A program made the position numbers and the translations under genes. A stretch of 19,088 nucleotides of DNA from Prolixibacteraceae bacterium (GTDB lineage: Bacteria; Bacteroidota; Bacteroidia; Bacteroidales; Prolixibacteraceae). The stretch lies in assembly GCA_016788685.1 (NCBI GenBank), contig JAEUSS010000011.1:1-19088 (forward strand). The letters run 5' to 3'. The notes under the pieces are model-generated. The model was not told where the DNA came from. It saw only the letters and a program-made list of their open reading frames with translations, and searched no databases. Each line of letters begins with the position of its first letter. Positions within the stretch are counted from its first letter, which is position 1. Positions 1 to 7,789 of this stretch are shown here, piece by piece.

Positions 1-1
1 A

Positions 2-577
2 GGTCCCAAAGGAAAAACAGTACGCGAAATTGAAATCCCGCTCGAAGTGAAAAAGGCGACCGTGTCAGTCAACTTTAACGCAAAAATGGACTACACGCCA
101 GAACAGAACCTGCTTTTGAGTATCTTCCGCGACATCCTGAATTTACGCTACATCGAAGAAATCCGTGAAAAAGAAGGCGGAACTTACGGCGTACGTGTTT
201 CGGCCAGTTCCTCAAAATTTCCGAAAGCCGAAAAAAGTGTTCAACTGATGTTTGACACCGATCCGGAAAAAGCGCAGCACCTGAAATCAATTATCTATCG
301 CGAGATCGATAAAATTGCCCAGAACGGCCCGACTGCCGAAGATCTGGACAAAGCGGTTAAAAATCTTCAGAAAAACAGGGAACAATCGAAATTGCATAAC
401 AGCTACTGGATGCAGGCTCTGAATACTTATTACACCTATTCGTACAACCCTGCCGCCGCAGAAAACTTCGAAAACATTCTGGAGAAAGTAACAGCAGCCC
501 AGGTACAGCAACTGGCCAAAACATTGCTGGCAAAAGCCGATGTGGTTGATATTATTTTCAAACCCAAAGGCGAATAA
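2..577 (+). CDS. M16 family zinc peptidase, C-terminal fragment (5' end outside window)
   Basis: The reading frame is open from the left edge and ends at a TAA at 575-577, giving 191 residues of a longer protein. The segment EIREKEGGTYGVRVSAS (about residues 54-70 of the fragment) is typical of the C-terminal half of M16 (pitrilysin/insulinase-like) peptidases, where a conserved R/Y pair helps close the clamshell around the substrate. The catalytic HxxEH motif lies in the N-terminal half and is not in this window, so activity cannot be judged. A GTG at 47 could be mistaken for a start, but the frame has the same character upstream of it (residues GPKGKTVREIEIPLEV), so the gene clearly begins outside the window. 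M16 proteins in Bacteroidota are usually periplasmic and about 930 residues long. The gene closes with a strong terminator and faces the convergent carboxylase genes. Confidence 0.85.
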   Translation, partial: GPKGKTVREIEIPLEVKKATVSVNFNAKMDYTPEQNLLLSIFRDILNLRYIEEIREKEGGTYGVRVSASSSKFPKAEKSVQLMFDTDPEKAQHLKSIIYREIDKIAQNGPTAEDLDKAVKNLQKNREQSKLHNSYWMQALNTYYTYSYNPAAAENFENILEKVTAAQVQQLAKTLLAKADVVDIIFKPKGE

Positions 578-601
578 AAAATACGCAAGTATATAAATCT
601 G

Positions 602-636
602 AAAGCCTCTCCGGGAATAAGCCGGAGAGGCTTTTT
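602..636 (+). terminator. Rho-independent terminator of the M16 peptidase gene
   Basis: A perfect 13-bp stem (602-614 pairs with 622-634) with a 7-nt loop runs into five T residues. It starts 25 bp after the peptidase stop codon. Confidence 0.9.
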
Positions 637-746
637 ATTTCCCCCTGAATAAGAACCGTTCGGACAGATTTTCGAATGAACATACTCGTGCCATTCAGGC
701 TCAAGTCCATTGCGGCCTCCCGCACCTTATCTCTTTTATTCCGGGC

Positions 747-781
747 AAAAAAAAAGAGTGCCCCCTCTCCGGAAGCACTCT
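747..781 (-). terminator. Rho-independent terminator of the carboxylase unit
   Basis: Read on the minus strand, a 7-bp stem (AGAGTGC at 781-775 with GCACTCT at 761-755) encloses a 13-nt loop and is followed by a run of T (complement of A at 747-755). It lies about 40 bp beyond the stop codon of the biotin carrier gene. The ~110 bp between this and the facing peptidase terminator (641-746) holds nothing recognisable. Confidence 0.75.
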
Positions 782-795
782 CTGCAGTATCTGTA

Positions 796-818
796 AAACG
801 ATCTGATACCGATCGTTT
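796..818 (-). other. Hairpin directly after the biotin carrier stop codon
   Basis: AAACGATC at 796-803 pairs perfectly with GATCGTTT at 811-818 around a 7-nt loop. The stem begins at the base next to the stop codon of the biotin carrier gene. There is no strong T tract right after it, so it is more likely a 3' mRNA-stabilising hairpin ahead of the real terminator at 747-781 than a terminator itself. Confidence 0.45.
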
Positions 819-1145
819 CTATTTTACAGGTTCAATTTCAATCATCTCAAAGCCTTTAGGTATTTTCTGGCCTTTTTCGATGTTGATCTTTACAATTTTT
901 CCTTTGAAAGGCATCTGTACATCGTTGTACATTTTCATTGCCTCCAAAACGATGATACTGTCGCCACCGTTCAAAACCTGACCTTCCTTAACCAAAATAT
1001 CAATGATCGTTCCCGGAATGTATGATTTGATCAGATTAAAGTTGGGCTCTTCCCAAACTTTCCGGTTCAGGTACTTTTTGTTATAGGTGGTCTGATATTT
1101 TGCACTGTGTACAATAATCACCTGATTTTTTTCCTGGTCTTCCAT
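819..1145 (-). CDS. Biotin carboxyl carrier protein of an acyl-CoA carboxylase
   Basis: The 108-residue protein carries a biotinyl/lipoyl-attachment domain in its last ~70 residues with the motif EAMKM (68-72). Lys71 is the expected biotinylation site. Carboxybiotin on this lysine shuttles CO2 between a biotin carboxylase and a carboxyltransferase. It follows the carboxyltransferase gene after 18 bp, with AAAGGA a few bases before the ATG as a plausible ribosome-binding site, so the two form one transcript. The N-terminal ~35 residues are polar and lack the long Pro/Ala linker of classical AccB; such short carriers accompany methylmalonyl-CoA decarboxylase or propionyl-CoA carboxylase-type enzymes. 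Exact substrate cannot be told from sequence. Confidence 0.9.
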   Translation of the reverse strand: MEDQEKNQVIIVHSAKYQTTYNKKYLNRKVWEEPNFNLIKSYIPGTIIDILVKEGQVLNGGDSIIVLEAMKMYNDVQMPFKGKIVKINIEKGQKIPKGFEMIEIEPVK

Positions 1146-1163
1146 AATATCCTTTCGTTTGGT

Positions 1164-2708
1164 TTAAAATGGTGGAAGTCCGTGTTTCTTTGCTGGACTC
1201 TGGATGTCTTTGTGAGCTGAAATCTGCAGGGCATGCAACAGAATTTTCCGGGTTTCCTGCGGTTCGATCACCTCATCAATGTAACCTTTCGATGCGGCAA
1301 CATAAGGATTGGCAAATTTGTCTTTGTATTCCTGAATTTTCTGCTGGCGCATAGCTTCCGGATCGGCAGCTTCGGCAATTTCCTTACGGAACACAATATT
1401 CGCGGCACCTTCAGGTCCCATTACTGCAATTTCGGCAGTTGGCCATGCAAATACGAAATCAGCGCGTAAATGGCGCGAATTCATGGCAATGTAACCACCG
1501 CCATATGCTTTACGAATGATAACCGTAATTTTTGGCACTGTAGCTTCAGAATATGCATAAAGAATCTTGGCACCGTGACGGATAACCCCGGCATGCTCCT
1601 GGTCAACACCCGGCAAATATCCAGGCATATCTTCCAGCGTAATAATGGGGATGTTGAAGGCATTGCAATAACGAATAAAACGGGCAGCTTTATCCGAGCT
1701 GTCGCAGTCGAGTACTCCGGCCAAAACCAATGGCTGGTTAGCTACAAAACCGACTGTTTCGCCGTTCATACGACCAAAACCGATGACGATGTTGGCAGCA
1801 AAAAGCTCCATGATTTCAAAAAATTCCGAATCATCGGTGATTGATTTGATGATCTCACGGATATCATAAGGCATCCGGACATCAGCAGGAACAATGTTTG
1901 CAATTTTATACTTTGCCTTCGGCTCTTTAGGAGGGAAAGCTTTTGCCTTCTGCGTGTTGTTCCACGGGATGTATGTGATTAAGGCTTTGATTTGTTCAAA
2001 ACATTCCTCTTCGCTCAAGGCAAAGAAATGAGCATTTCCGGTAGTTTCGGCATGCACACGGGCACCGCCCAACGCTTCCATCGAGATATCTTCACCCAAA
2101 ACACTCTTAATAACTGCCGGGCCTGTAATAAACATCTTCGAGATATTTTCGACCACAAAAACAAAGTCGGTCAACGCCGGCGAATAAACAGCACCTCCGG
2201 CACATGGGCCGAGAATCACTGAAATCTGCGGAATAACTCCTGAAGAAAGTGTATTTCTGAAGAATATTTCGCCGTAACCAGCCAGCGAATTAACGCCTTC
2301 CTGAATACGGGCACCACCTGAATCGTTAATTCCAATTAACGGAACACGCATTTTCAGCGCATGATCCATGATTTTTGTGATTTTACGGGCATGCATCAAT
2401 CCTAAAGACCCACCTTCAACAGTAAAGTCCTGAGCATAAATACATATCGGAGAACCATAAATAGTTCCTGTTCCGATCACAACTCCGTCTCCTGCCAAAA
2501 CTTTGTTTCCCATGTTGAAGTCTGTTCCAACATGTTCAACGAACATATCATATTCATGAAATGAACCTTCATCAACAATGGCGAGAATACGTTGACGAGC
2601 AGTCAGTTTCCCTTGAGCAACCTGCTTCTCGATAGCTTTATCTCCTCCGCCTTTCCGAACTTCGTCCTTTCGTTTCCGAAGGTCTAAAATGTTTCTTTTC
2701 AGTGACAT
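1164..2708 (-). CDS. Acyl-CoA carboxylase carboxyltransferase subunit (PccB/MmdA type)
   Basis: At 514 residues this has the full length of the fused-crotonase-fold carboxyltransferases (propionyl-CoA carboxylase beta, methylmalonyl-CoA decarboxylase alpha). Visible family motifs are NDSGGARIQEG (128-138) and GPCAGGAVYSPA (167-178) in the N-terminal domain, which bind the acyl-CoA, and the RHGAKILYAYSEATVPK / RKAYGGGY block in the C-terminal domain, which forms the biotin pocket. It transfers CO2 between carboxybiotin and an acyl-CoA. The biotin carrier follows at 819-1145. No biotin carboxylase and no membrane Na+-pump decarboxylase subunit lies beside it, so the direction of the reaction (carboxylation or decarboxylation) is open. 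The start ATG at 2708 has no clear Shine-Dalgarno sequence, as is usual in Bacteroidota. Confidence 0.93.
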   Translation of the reverse strand: MSLKRNILDLRKRKDEVRKGGGDKAIEKQVAQGKLTARQRILAIVDEGSFHEYDMFVEHVGTDFNMGNKVLAGDGVVIGTGTIYGSPICIYAQDFTVEGGSLGLMHARKITKIMDHALKMRVPLIGINDSGGARIQEGVNSLAGYGEIFFRNTLSSGVIPQISVILGPCAGGAVYSPALTDFVFVVENISKMFITGPAVIKSVLGEDISMEALGGARVHAETTGNAHFFALSEEECFEQIKALITYIPWNNTQKAKAFPPKEPKAKYKIANIVPADVRMPYDIREIIKSITDDSEFFEIMELFAANIVIGFGRMNGETVGFVANQPLVLAGVLDCDSSDKAARFIRYCNAFNIPIITLEDMPGYLPGVDQEHAGVIRHGAKILYAYSEATVPKITVIIRKAYGGGYIAMNSRHLRADFVFAWPTAEIAVMGPEGAANIVFRKEIAEAADPEAMRQQKIQEYKDKFANPYVAASKGYIDEVIEPQETRKILLHALQISAHKDIQSPAKKHGLPPF

Positions 2709-2793
2709 AGAATTTGTTTTTGATTAAAAAAATAATCTAAGGAATTGATTTTTGTTCAAATTCAAAGACCCAATAAATACAATTACGAGTTGG

Positions 2794-2801
2794 CAAAATT
2801 A
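2794..2801 (-). promoter_or_regulatory. Candidate -7 element for the carboxylase unit
   Basis: The minus strand reads TAATTTTG, matching the Bacteroidota consensus TAnnTTTG, about 85 bp ahead of the start codon. The -33 TTTG is not present at the expected distance, so this is only a half match. The 203-bp gap 2709-2911 that contains it is very AT-rich and holds no gene. Confidence 0.35.
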
Positions 2802-2821
2802 TCATTTTTTTATTGTACGAC

Positions 2822-2837
2822 ATGTTTTATAAAACAT
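2822..2837. promoter_or_regulatory. 16-bp perfect palindrome, possible operator
   Basis: ATGTTTTATAAAACAT is identical on both strands. It sits about 20 bp upstream of the candidate -7 element of the carboxylase unit, where the -33 region should be, a position fitting a dimeric repressor or activator. AT-rich sequence makes chance palindromes more likely, so the call is tentative. Confidence 0.3.
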
Positions 2838-2911
2838 TCTCGTAAAAAAAATAGCCTTCGTATAATTTGTTGTTTTTGAATTATTTTATTAAAGGTTTGA
2901 ATTTTTAAACA

Positions 2912-3988
2912 TCACCGGGATGCTCTGCGGTAAAGATAGAATGCAAGGCCGCCGTATACAATATTAGGAATCCACATGGCCAGCCACGGCGCAAGCAGAT
3001 CGCTGGTAGCAAACACGGTAGTAACCTGCATAAATAATATGTATGAAAAGCTCATCAAGAGTCCAAGCCCCAAATGCAAGCCGATGCCCCCCTTCACTTT
3101 CCGGGATGCCAGCGAGACTCCGATAATCGTTAAAATAACTGCTGAAAACGGACCTGACCGACGTTTATGCTTTTCAATCTCGTAATCGATGGTGTTGACG
3201 CCGCGGAGCTTCAGGGTAGAAATAGACTTATTCAGATCGGGCAATGTCATGGTTTCCACAACATTAGCAACAACCTGATAATCTTCAGGAAGCATATTCA
3301 GAGTGGTATCCTTCTCCGTACCCTGTGTTATTTTTTCAGTATAACCATCGATGGTCCGGAGCGAATAGTCATGAATGATCCACTTCTTCTTTTCGCGGTC
3401 CCATTTTATGGAGCTGGCTGACAACTTAGATACGAGTTTACGATCGACAAATTTTTCGATTGTGAATTTGTATCCGACATCCACCGACGCGGTGTATGAC
3501 AACATATACACAAAAACTCCGGGCTCAATCTGACGATGAATATTGTGCTCCATCCCTGCCTTTTTTGTTCCGATATACATGTTCCTGAACTCGACTTTCT
3601 TTTTATTCGCCGGCGGAATAACATAATTACCCAGCATGTACGAAAACAGCACAATCACTCCGGCACCTACCAGGTAAGGCCTCATCAGCCTGTTAAATGA
3701 AACTCCGCTGCTTAAGATTGCTATAATCTCGGTATTGTAAGCAAGTTTAGATGTAAAATAGATAACGGCAATAAACGTAAACAGACCACTGAACAAATTA
3801 GCAAAGTAGGGTACAAAATTGAGGTAGTAATCAAAAACGATGGCCTTCAGCGGAACATCTTTCGACATAAAGTCGTCAATATTTTCAGACACGTCAAAAA
3901 CTATGGAAATGCTTATTATTAACGCAATCGCATAAAAAAACGTTCCCAAAAACTTCTTAATGATATAAAAATCAATTTTATGAAGCAT
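2912..3988 (-). CDS. LptF/LptG family LPS-export permease (YjgP/YjgQ)
   Basis: The 358-residue protein has the standard layout of this family: transmembrane segments near residues 12-30, 50-75 and 95-120, a large periplasmic beta-jellyroll domain (about 135-270), and three more membrane segments at the C-terminus (about 275-350). The start, with IDFYIIKKFLGTFF, is characteristic. LptF and LptG pair with the ATPase LptB to extract lipopolysaccharide from the inner membrane and pass it to LptC/LptA. F and G cannot be told apart here, and the second permease is elsewhere. The gene starts 11 bp after the stop of tgt, so the two are almost certainly cotranscribed, an arrangement familiar in Bacteroidota. 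No clear terminator follows it. Confidence 0.88.
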   Translation of the reverse strand: MLHKIDFYIIKKFLGTFFYAIALIISISIVFDVSENIDDFMSKDVPLKAIVFDYYLNFVPYFANLFSGLFTFIAVIYFTSKLAYNTEIIAILSSGVSFNRLMRPYLVGAGVIVLFSYMLGNYVIPPANKKKVEFRNMYIGTKKAGMEHNIHRQIEPGVFVYMLSYTASVDVGYKFTIEKFVDRKLVSKLSASSIKWDREKKKWIIHDYSLRTIDGYTEKITQGTEKDTTLNMLPEDYQVVANVVETMTLPDLNKSISTLKLRGVNTIDYEIEKHKRRSGPFSAVILTIIGVSLASRKVKGGIGLHLGLGLLMSFSYILFMQVTTVFATSDLLAPWLAMWIPNIVYGGLAFYLYRRASR

Positions 3989-3999
3989 AAATCAAAGTT

Positions 4000-5130
4000 T
4001 TACAGACGTACCGACAGTTGCTGAACCATTTCTTCCTTCCAACTTTTAAATGTGTCATTCAGGATATGCTTCCGGGCTTCCTTTACCAACCAGAGATAAA
4101 ATGCCAGGTTGTGCTGGCTCGCAATCTGAGCGCCAAGCATTTCGCCGGCAATAATCAGATGACGTAAAAAAGCCCGGCTGTAATGAAGGTCAACAAACGA
4201 AGTTCCATCCGGATCGACAGGAGAAAAATCATCCGCCCATTTTTTATTTCGCATATTCATCACTCCTTTTTGAGTGAAAAGCATTCCGTTGCGCCCGTTA
4301 CGGGTGGGCATCACACAATCAAACATATCGACACCCCGATCAATCCCTTCCAGGATATTCACGGGAGTTCCGACTCCCATCAGATAACGCGGCTTATCTG
4401 CCGGTAATATTTCGTTCACCACTTCAATCATGGCATACATATCCTTTTCAGACTCACCAACAGAAAGACCTCCGATCGCATAACCATCACTGGCGTACTG
4501 GAGCACGTTTTGTGCTGATCTCGCCCGCAGATCAGGATAAACGGCTCCCTGAACGATCGGGAAAAGCGATTGTGAATATCCGTACCTGGGCGAAGTTTTG
4601 GCGAACTGATTCCAGCAACGGTCAAGCCAGCGCTGTGTCATTTCCATCGACTTCCGGGCATATTCATACTCGGCATCTCCGGGCGTACATTCGTCAAAAG
4701 CCATCATAATATCGGCTCCGATGGTACGTTGAGTATTAATTACATTTTCGGGAGTAAATAAATGAGCAGAACCATCAATGTGCGATTGAAATTTAGCGCC
4801 GTCTTCACTCAGCTTCCGGATATCCCCTAACGAAAAAACCTGATAACCGCCGCTATCCGTCAGAATCGGGCCATCCCATCCGTTAAATTTATGCAGTCCG
4901 CCGGCCTGTTCAATGATTGGCAAACCCGGACGCAGATACAAATGGTAAGTATTACCTAATATAATCTGCGCTCCGATATCCTCTTTCAGATCTTTTTTGT
5001 GAATTCCTTTTACAGAACCGGCCGTACCGACAGGCATAAAAATAGGTGTTTCAATGTCACCGTGATCGGTCGTAATATAACCTGCCCTCGCCTTGCTCCC
5101 GCCAGCCGTATGTTTTAGTTCAAAATGCAT
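4000..5130 (-). CDS. tgt: Queuine tRNA-ribosyltransferase
   Basis: This enzyme swaps guanine-34 for preQ1 in the anticodon of GUN tRNAs, making queuosine. From the ATG at 5130 it is 376 residues, the usual family length. An in-frame TTG at 5154 would add eight residues, but it overlaps the candidate promoter element, so the ATG is preferred. The general acid/base motif TDSGGYQVFS (91-100, Asp92) and the nucleophile motif FDCVMPTRNGR (270-280, Asp271) are intact. Odd: the zinc site CxCxxC of bacterial Tgt (before YSRAYLxHL) reads GTSFVDLH here (about 309-316), so three of the four zinc ligands are missing, while the fourth, the His in QHNL (His340), remains. First gene of an operon with lptF. 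Confidence 0.95.
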   Translation of the reverse strand: MHFELKHTAGGSKARAGYITTDHGDIETPIFMPVGTAGSVKGIHKKDLKEDIGAQIILGNTYHLYLRPGLPIIEQAGGLHKFNGWDGPILTDSGGYQVFSLGDIRKLSEDGAKFQSHIDGSAHLFTPENVINTQRTIGADIMMAFDECTPGDAEYEYARKSMEMTQRWLDRCWNQFAKTSPRYGYSQSLFPIVQGAVYPDLRARSAQNVLQYASDGYAIGGLSVGESEKDMYAMIEVVNEILPADKPRYLMGVGTPVNILEGIDRGVDMFDCVMPTRNGRNGMLFTQKGVMNMRNKKWADDFSPVDPDGTSFVDLHYSRAFLRHLIIAGEMLGAQIASQHNLAFYLWLVKEARKHILNDTFKSWKEEMVQQLSVRL

Positions 5131-5151
5131 TAAACGTCTTTTTTGAGTGCC

Positions 5152-5159
5152 CAAAGATA
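5152..5159 (-). promoter_or_regulatory. Candidate -7 element for tgt-lptF
   Basis: The minus strand reads TATCTTTG, fitting TAnnTTTG, 21 bp ahead of the chosen tgt ATG. The -33 element is poor (CCTG instead of TTTG). This site would leave a very short leader and supports starting tgt at 5130. Confidence 0.4.
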
Positions 5160-5248
5160 GCTATAAAAGTGAAATGACAGGAGAAAGTACCAACAGGGAA
5201 ACTGTTAAATCTAATTAAAAATCGGAAGGATATAACCAACAGGTTTAT

Positions 5249-5256
5249 TAATTTTG
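5249..5256 (+). promoter_or_regulatory. Candidate -7 element for the GT2-sigma-rsmG unit
   Basis: TAATTTTG fits the Bacteroidota consensus TAnnTTTG and lies 52 bp before the GTG start of the glycosyltransferase, in the 178-bp gap divergent from tgt. No good -33 TTTG is visible. Confidence 0.4.
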
Positions 5257-5308
5257 CAGCGCGTAGAAATAAAGGGCCGAATTATTTTATAAACCAATCA
5301 ACTCCGAA

Positions 5309-6445
5309 GTGGAAATCATCGATTTAAAAACGCTCACCATAAGCGAAATTATACTCTTAACCTCACTTGCTGTCGTATTTATCGTTCAAATCTATTATCT
5401 GCTCAGGTACTACCTGAGATTAGCCCGTCATAAGGACAAAACATCAGACAGCACCGGCAACCCGACAACGATAATTCTTCCGGTTCATAATGAGGAGCAG
5501 CACATCAGGGCTATACTGGATAGATTTACCGAACAACAATTCGAAGATTACCAGCTTCTTGTCATCAACGAATATTCTGAAGACAACACATTCGGAATTC
5601 TGACTGTTCTGGCAGAAACCAATCCCAAACTCAAAATTACCAGTCTGAGCCAGGAAACCCGCTTTTCGGAGAAACAAGCCATCAATATCGGCCTGAAAGG
5701 AGCTTCTTCTCCCTGGATTATTTTGCTGACTTCCGCATCCGGTTCAATCCATCCCGAGTGGCTGGCCAGAATGAACAGCCTGATCACTGCCGACACTGAT
5801 GCCGTAATTGCATACTCCAACGTAGAGCGCACCAAAGGATTCCGCAATCTGATTTGCCGCCTGGAACGCTTCAATCAGTTTATGATCAGCGGAGCGTGGA
5901 CAGTTGCAGGAAAACCATTTGTTTTCAATGAGAATAACGTTCTGTTCAAAAAATCTCTTTATTTTGACACTCTCGGGTTCAGACACAAACTAAACCGAAA
6001 CTTCGCCAATCTGGAACTGATCTTCAATGAAAATTTCAAAAAAGGGCGCGTCATCCTCACTACCAGTCCGGAAATGGCTGTACACGAACATATTGAAGAC
6101 GACCGCGGAGACCACATCAGACTTCTGAAAAAAGGAGTCCAGATCAGACAAAGCCTTTCTTTGTCAAAAAGAATCAGCCTGTTTGCGGATGATCTGACCC
6201 GCATATTATTACCCGGACTAGCCGCGGCTATCCTCATTATACGCCCGGAATACTGGATCAGCATTTTATCACTTCCGCTTATTTACTTTCTTCTTCAGGC
6301 TATTATTGTTAAAATACTGCAAAACAGAATGCACGAAAGAAAAATATTCTTATCTTCGTTAGCATACATTTTGATCAAACCAGTCATCAACTGGTGGTTG
6401 CTTTGGTCAATGTATCTAATCCACCGAAGAAACAGATGGAACTAA
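5309..6445 (+). CDS. Membrane glycosyltransferase-like protein, GT2 family, degenerate active site
   Basis: The 378-residue protein has one N-terminal membrane segment (about 12-33), a GT2-type domain starting with PTTIILPVHNEEQHIRAI (52-69), and two or three hydrophobic segments near the C-terminus (about 297-370). This is the layout of Bacteroidota GT2 enzymes that build surface polysaccharide or glycolipid. The usual nucleotide-binding acidic motif (DDxSxDxT) reads INEYSEDNT (86-94), and the DxD metal site reads TSASGSIHPEW (141-151) with no aspartate. The donor-site acids are thus largely gone and the protein may be non-catalytic. The start is a GTG; no other start precedes the N-terminal membrane segment. 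Its 3' end overlaps the sigma factor gene by 10 bp. Confidence 0.75.
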   Translation: MEIIDLKTLTISEIILLTSLAVVFIVQIYYLLRYYLRLARHKDKTSDSTGNPTTIILPVHNEEQHIRAILDRFTEQQFEDYQLLVINEYSEDNTFGILTVLAETNPKLKITSLSQETRFSEKQAINIGLKGASSPWIILLTSASGSIHPEWLARMNSLITADTDAVIAYSNVERTKGFRNLICRLERFNQFMISGAWTVAGKPFVFNENNVLFKKSLYFDTLGFRHKLNRNFANLELIFNENFKKGRVILTTSPEMAVHEHIEDDRGDHIRLLKKGVQIRQSLSLSKRISLFADDLTRILLPGLAAAILIIRPEYWISILSLPLIYFLLQAIIVKILQNRMHERKIFLSSLAYILIKPVINWWLLWSMYLIHRRNRWN

Positions 6446-7047
6446 ATCCTCAATTATCGGACAAAGCTCAGTATGATTTTTCACTGGTCGAAGCGGCCCT
6501 TACCGGCGACGAAAAAGCTTTTGCCAAGCTGATGAGCCGCTACAAGGATGCCATTTACTTTATGCTCCTGAAGATGGTCAACAACAGGAACGATGCCGAA
6601 GACCTGACCCTCGAAGCCTTCGGGAAAGCTTTCAAAAACCTGCACCAATACTCTCCTAATTTTGCATTCAGCACCTGGCTGTTTAAAATAGCGACCAACA
6701 ACTGCATTGATTTTCTCAGAAAGCGCCGCGGCGTTTATGTTTCCATTGAGAACAACCAGGAAAACGGAGACAATGATCAGCCAATCAAACTTCGCTCAAC
6801 CGAGCCCAACCCCGAAGAGAAGCTGATCCGGATTCAAAAGGCCATTCTGATGCGCCGGATCGTACACCGGCTAAAACCCCGCTACCGCATATTGGTTGAA
6901 CTCCGCTATTTTCACGAGTTTTCGTACGAAGAAATAGCAAAAGAATTAAATTTGCCCCTCGGAACCGTAAAAGCCCAGCTTTTCAGAGCCCGCGAAATGC
7001 TCTTCAAGATGATCGGGTCAACCGAAATTGACGAGCACGAAGAATAG
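6436..7047 (+). CDS. RNA polymerase sigma factor, sigma-70 family (ECF/RpoE-like)
   Basis: The 203-residue protein shows sigma region 2 (about 28-97), including RYKDAIYFMLLKMV, DAEDLTLEAFGKAF and STWLFKIATNNCIDFLRKR, which bind core polymerase and the -10 element. Region 4 (about 137-190), with RYFHEFSYEEIAKELNLPLG and TVKAQLFRAREML, is the helix-turn-helix for the -35 element. The ATG at 6436 lies inside the last codons of the glycosyltransferase gene, so translation is probably coupled. The frame also reads 14 residues further upstream without a better start. No anti-sigma gene is adjacent. The domain order and lack of a partner resemble the conserved Bacteroidota RpoE-like sigma next to rsmG. 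Confidence 0.9.
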   Translation: MELNPQLSDKAQYDFSLVEAALTGDEKAFAKLMSRYKDAIYFMLLKMVNNRNDAEDLTLEAFGKAFKNLHQYSPNFAFSTWLFKIATNNCIDFLRKRRGVYVSIENNQENGDNDQPIKLRSTEPNPEEKLIRIQKAILMRRIVHRLKPRYRILVELRYFHEFSYEEIAKELNLPLGTVKAQLFRAREMLFKMIGSTEIDEHEE

Positions 7048-7063
7048 TCGAAACGATAATCAC

Positions 7064-7696
7064 ATGATGGAAATCCTCACCAAATACTTTACTGATCTGA
7101 CCGATCAGCAATTGAATCAATTTGCCCGCCTGAGTTCGCTTTACGAAGAATGGAACTCCAAAATCAACGTCATTTCCCGAAAAGACATCGAGCAACTTTA
7201 CGAACGTCACGTCGTACATTCGCTGGCCATCGCCAAAATTATCCGGTTCAAACCTGGCACCACCGTACTCGATGTTGGCACCGGCGGCGGGTTTCCCGGA
7301 ATTCCCCTGGCCATCTTGTTTCCTGAAACCCAATTCATGCTGATTGATTCAATCGGCAAAAAAATCCGGGTCGTCAGCGAAGTGGCTTCGGCCTTAAACC
7401 TTACCAATGTACACGCCGAACACATTCGGGTTGAAGACGTCAAGCAAAAATTTGACTTTGTGGTAAGCCGCGCTGTAACAGCATTTCCACGCTTTGTGTC
7501 GATGGTGCGGACCAAAGTTTCCGGCCAAAACAACAACGATTTAGCCAATGGAATTCTGTACCTGAAAGGTGGTGATTTCGAAGAGGAGATTGCCCCCTTC
7601 AGGCAACAAATTCAGGTCTACGAATTGTGCAATCTTTTTCAGGAAGAATTTTTCGAGACGAAAAGACTGATTCACATGACCTTGAAAAATAAATAA
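7064..7696 (+). CDS. rsmG: 16S rRNA (guanine-527-N7)-methyltransferase
   Basis: RsmG (formerly GidB) methylates N7 of G527 in 16S rRNA using S-adenosylmethionine, near the streptomycin site. At 210 residues the length is right. The SAM-binding glycine loop DVGTGGGFPGIP (70-81) and the family segments LYEEWNSKINVISRKD, LYERHVVHSL and VVSRAV are present. Two tandem ATGs at 7064 and 7067 are the likely starts; an upstream TTG at 7028 would overlap the sigma gene and adds residues not seen in the family. It follows the sigma factor by 16 bp and belongs to the same transcript. Confidence 0.95.
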   Translation: MMEILTKYFTDLTDQQLNQFARLSSLYEEWNSKINVISRKDIEQLYERHVVHSLAIAKIIRFKPGTTVLDVGTGGGFPGIPLAILFPETQFMLIDSIGKKIRVVSEVASALNLTNVHAEHIRVEDVKQKFDFVVSRAVTAFPRFVSMVRTKVSGQNNNDLANGILYLKGGDFEEEIAPFRQQIQVYELCNLFQEEFFETKRLIHMTLKNK

Positions 7697-7713
7697 AATA
7701 AAGAGATGTTTGG

Positions 7714-7744
7714 TTTGCAGGATATTAAAAAAGAACTATTTTTG
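7714..7744 (+). promoter_or_regulatory. Bacteroidota housekeeping promoter of rpmH
   Basis: TTTG (7714-7717) and TATTTTTG (7737-7744) match both halves of the Bacteroidota consensus, TTTG then TAnnTTTG, with a 19-bp spacer. The start of rpmH follows 45 bp downstream. This is the best promoter in the window. Confidence 0.75.
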
Positions 7745-7789
7745 CAGTCCGATTGAAAAACGAATATTATCATTAAAAAATATTGACCG

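Noticed and set aside
676..981. Plus-strand open frame across the terminator region and the biotin carrier gene
   Set aside because: It is read antisense through the biotin carrier and its terminator, and has no promoter.
5131..5154. TTG start extending Tgt by eight residues
   Set aside because: It overlaps the candidate -7 element, and the added residues are not part of the family start; ATG at 5130 gives the usual length.
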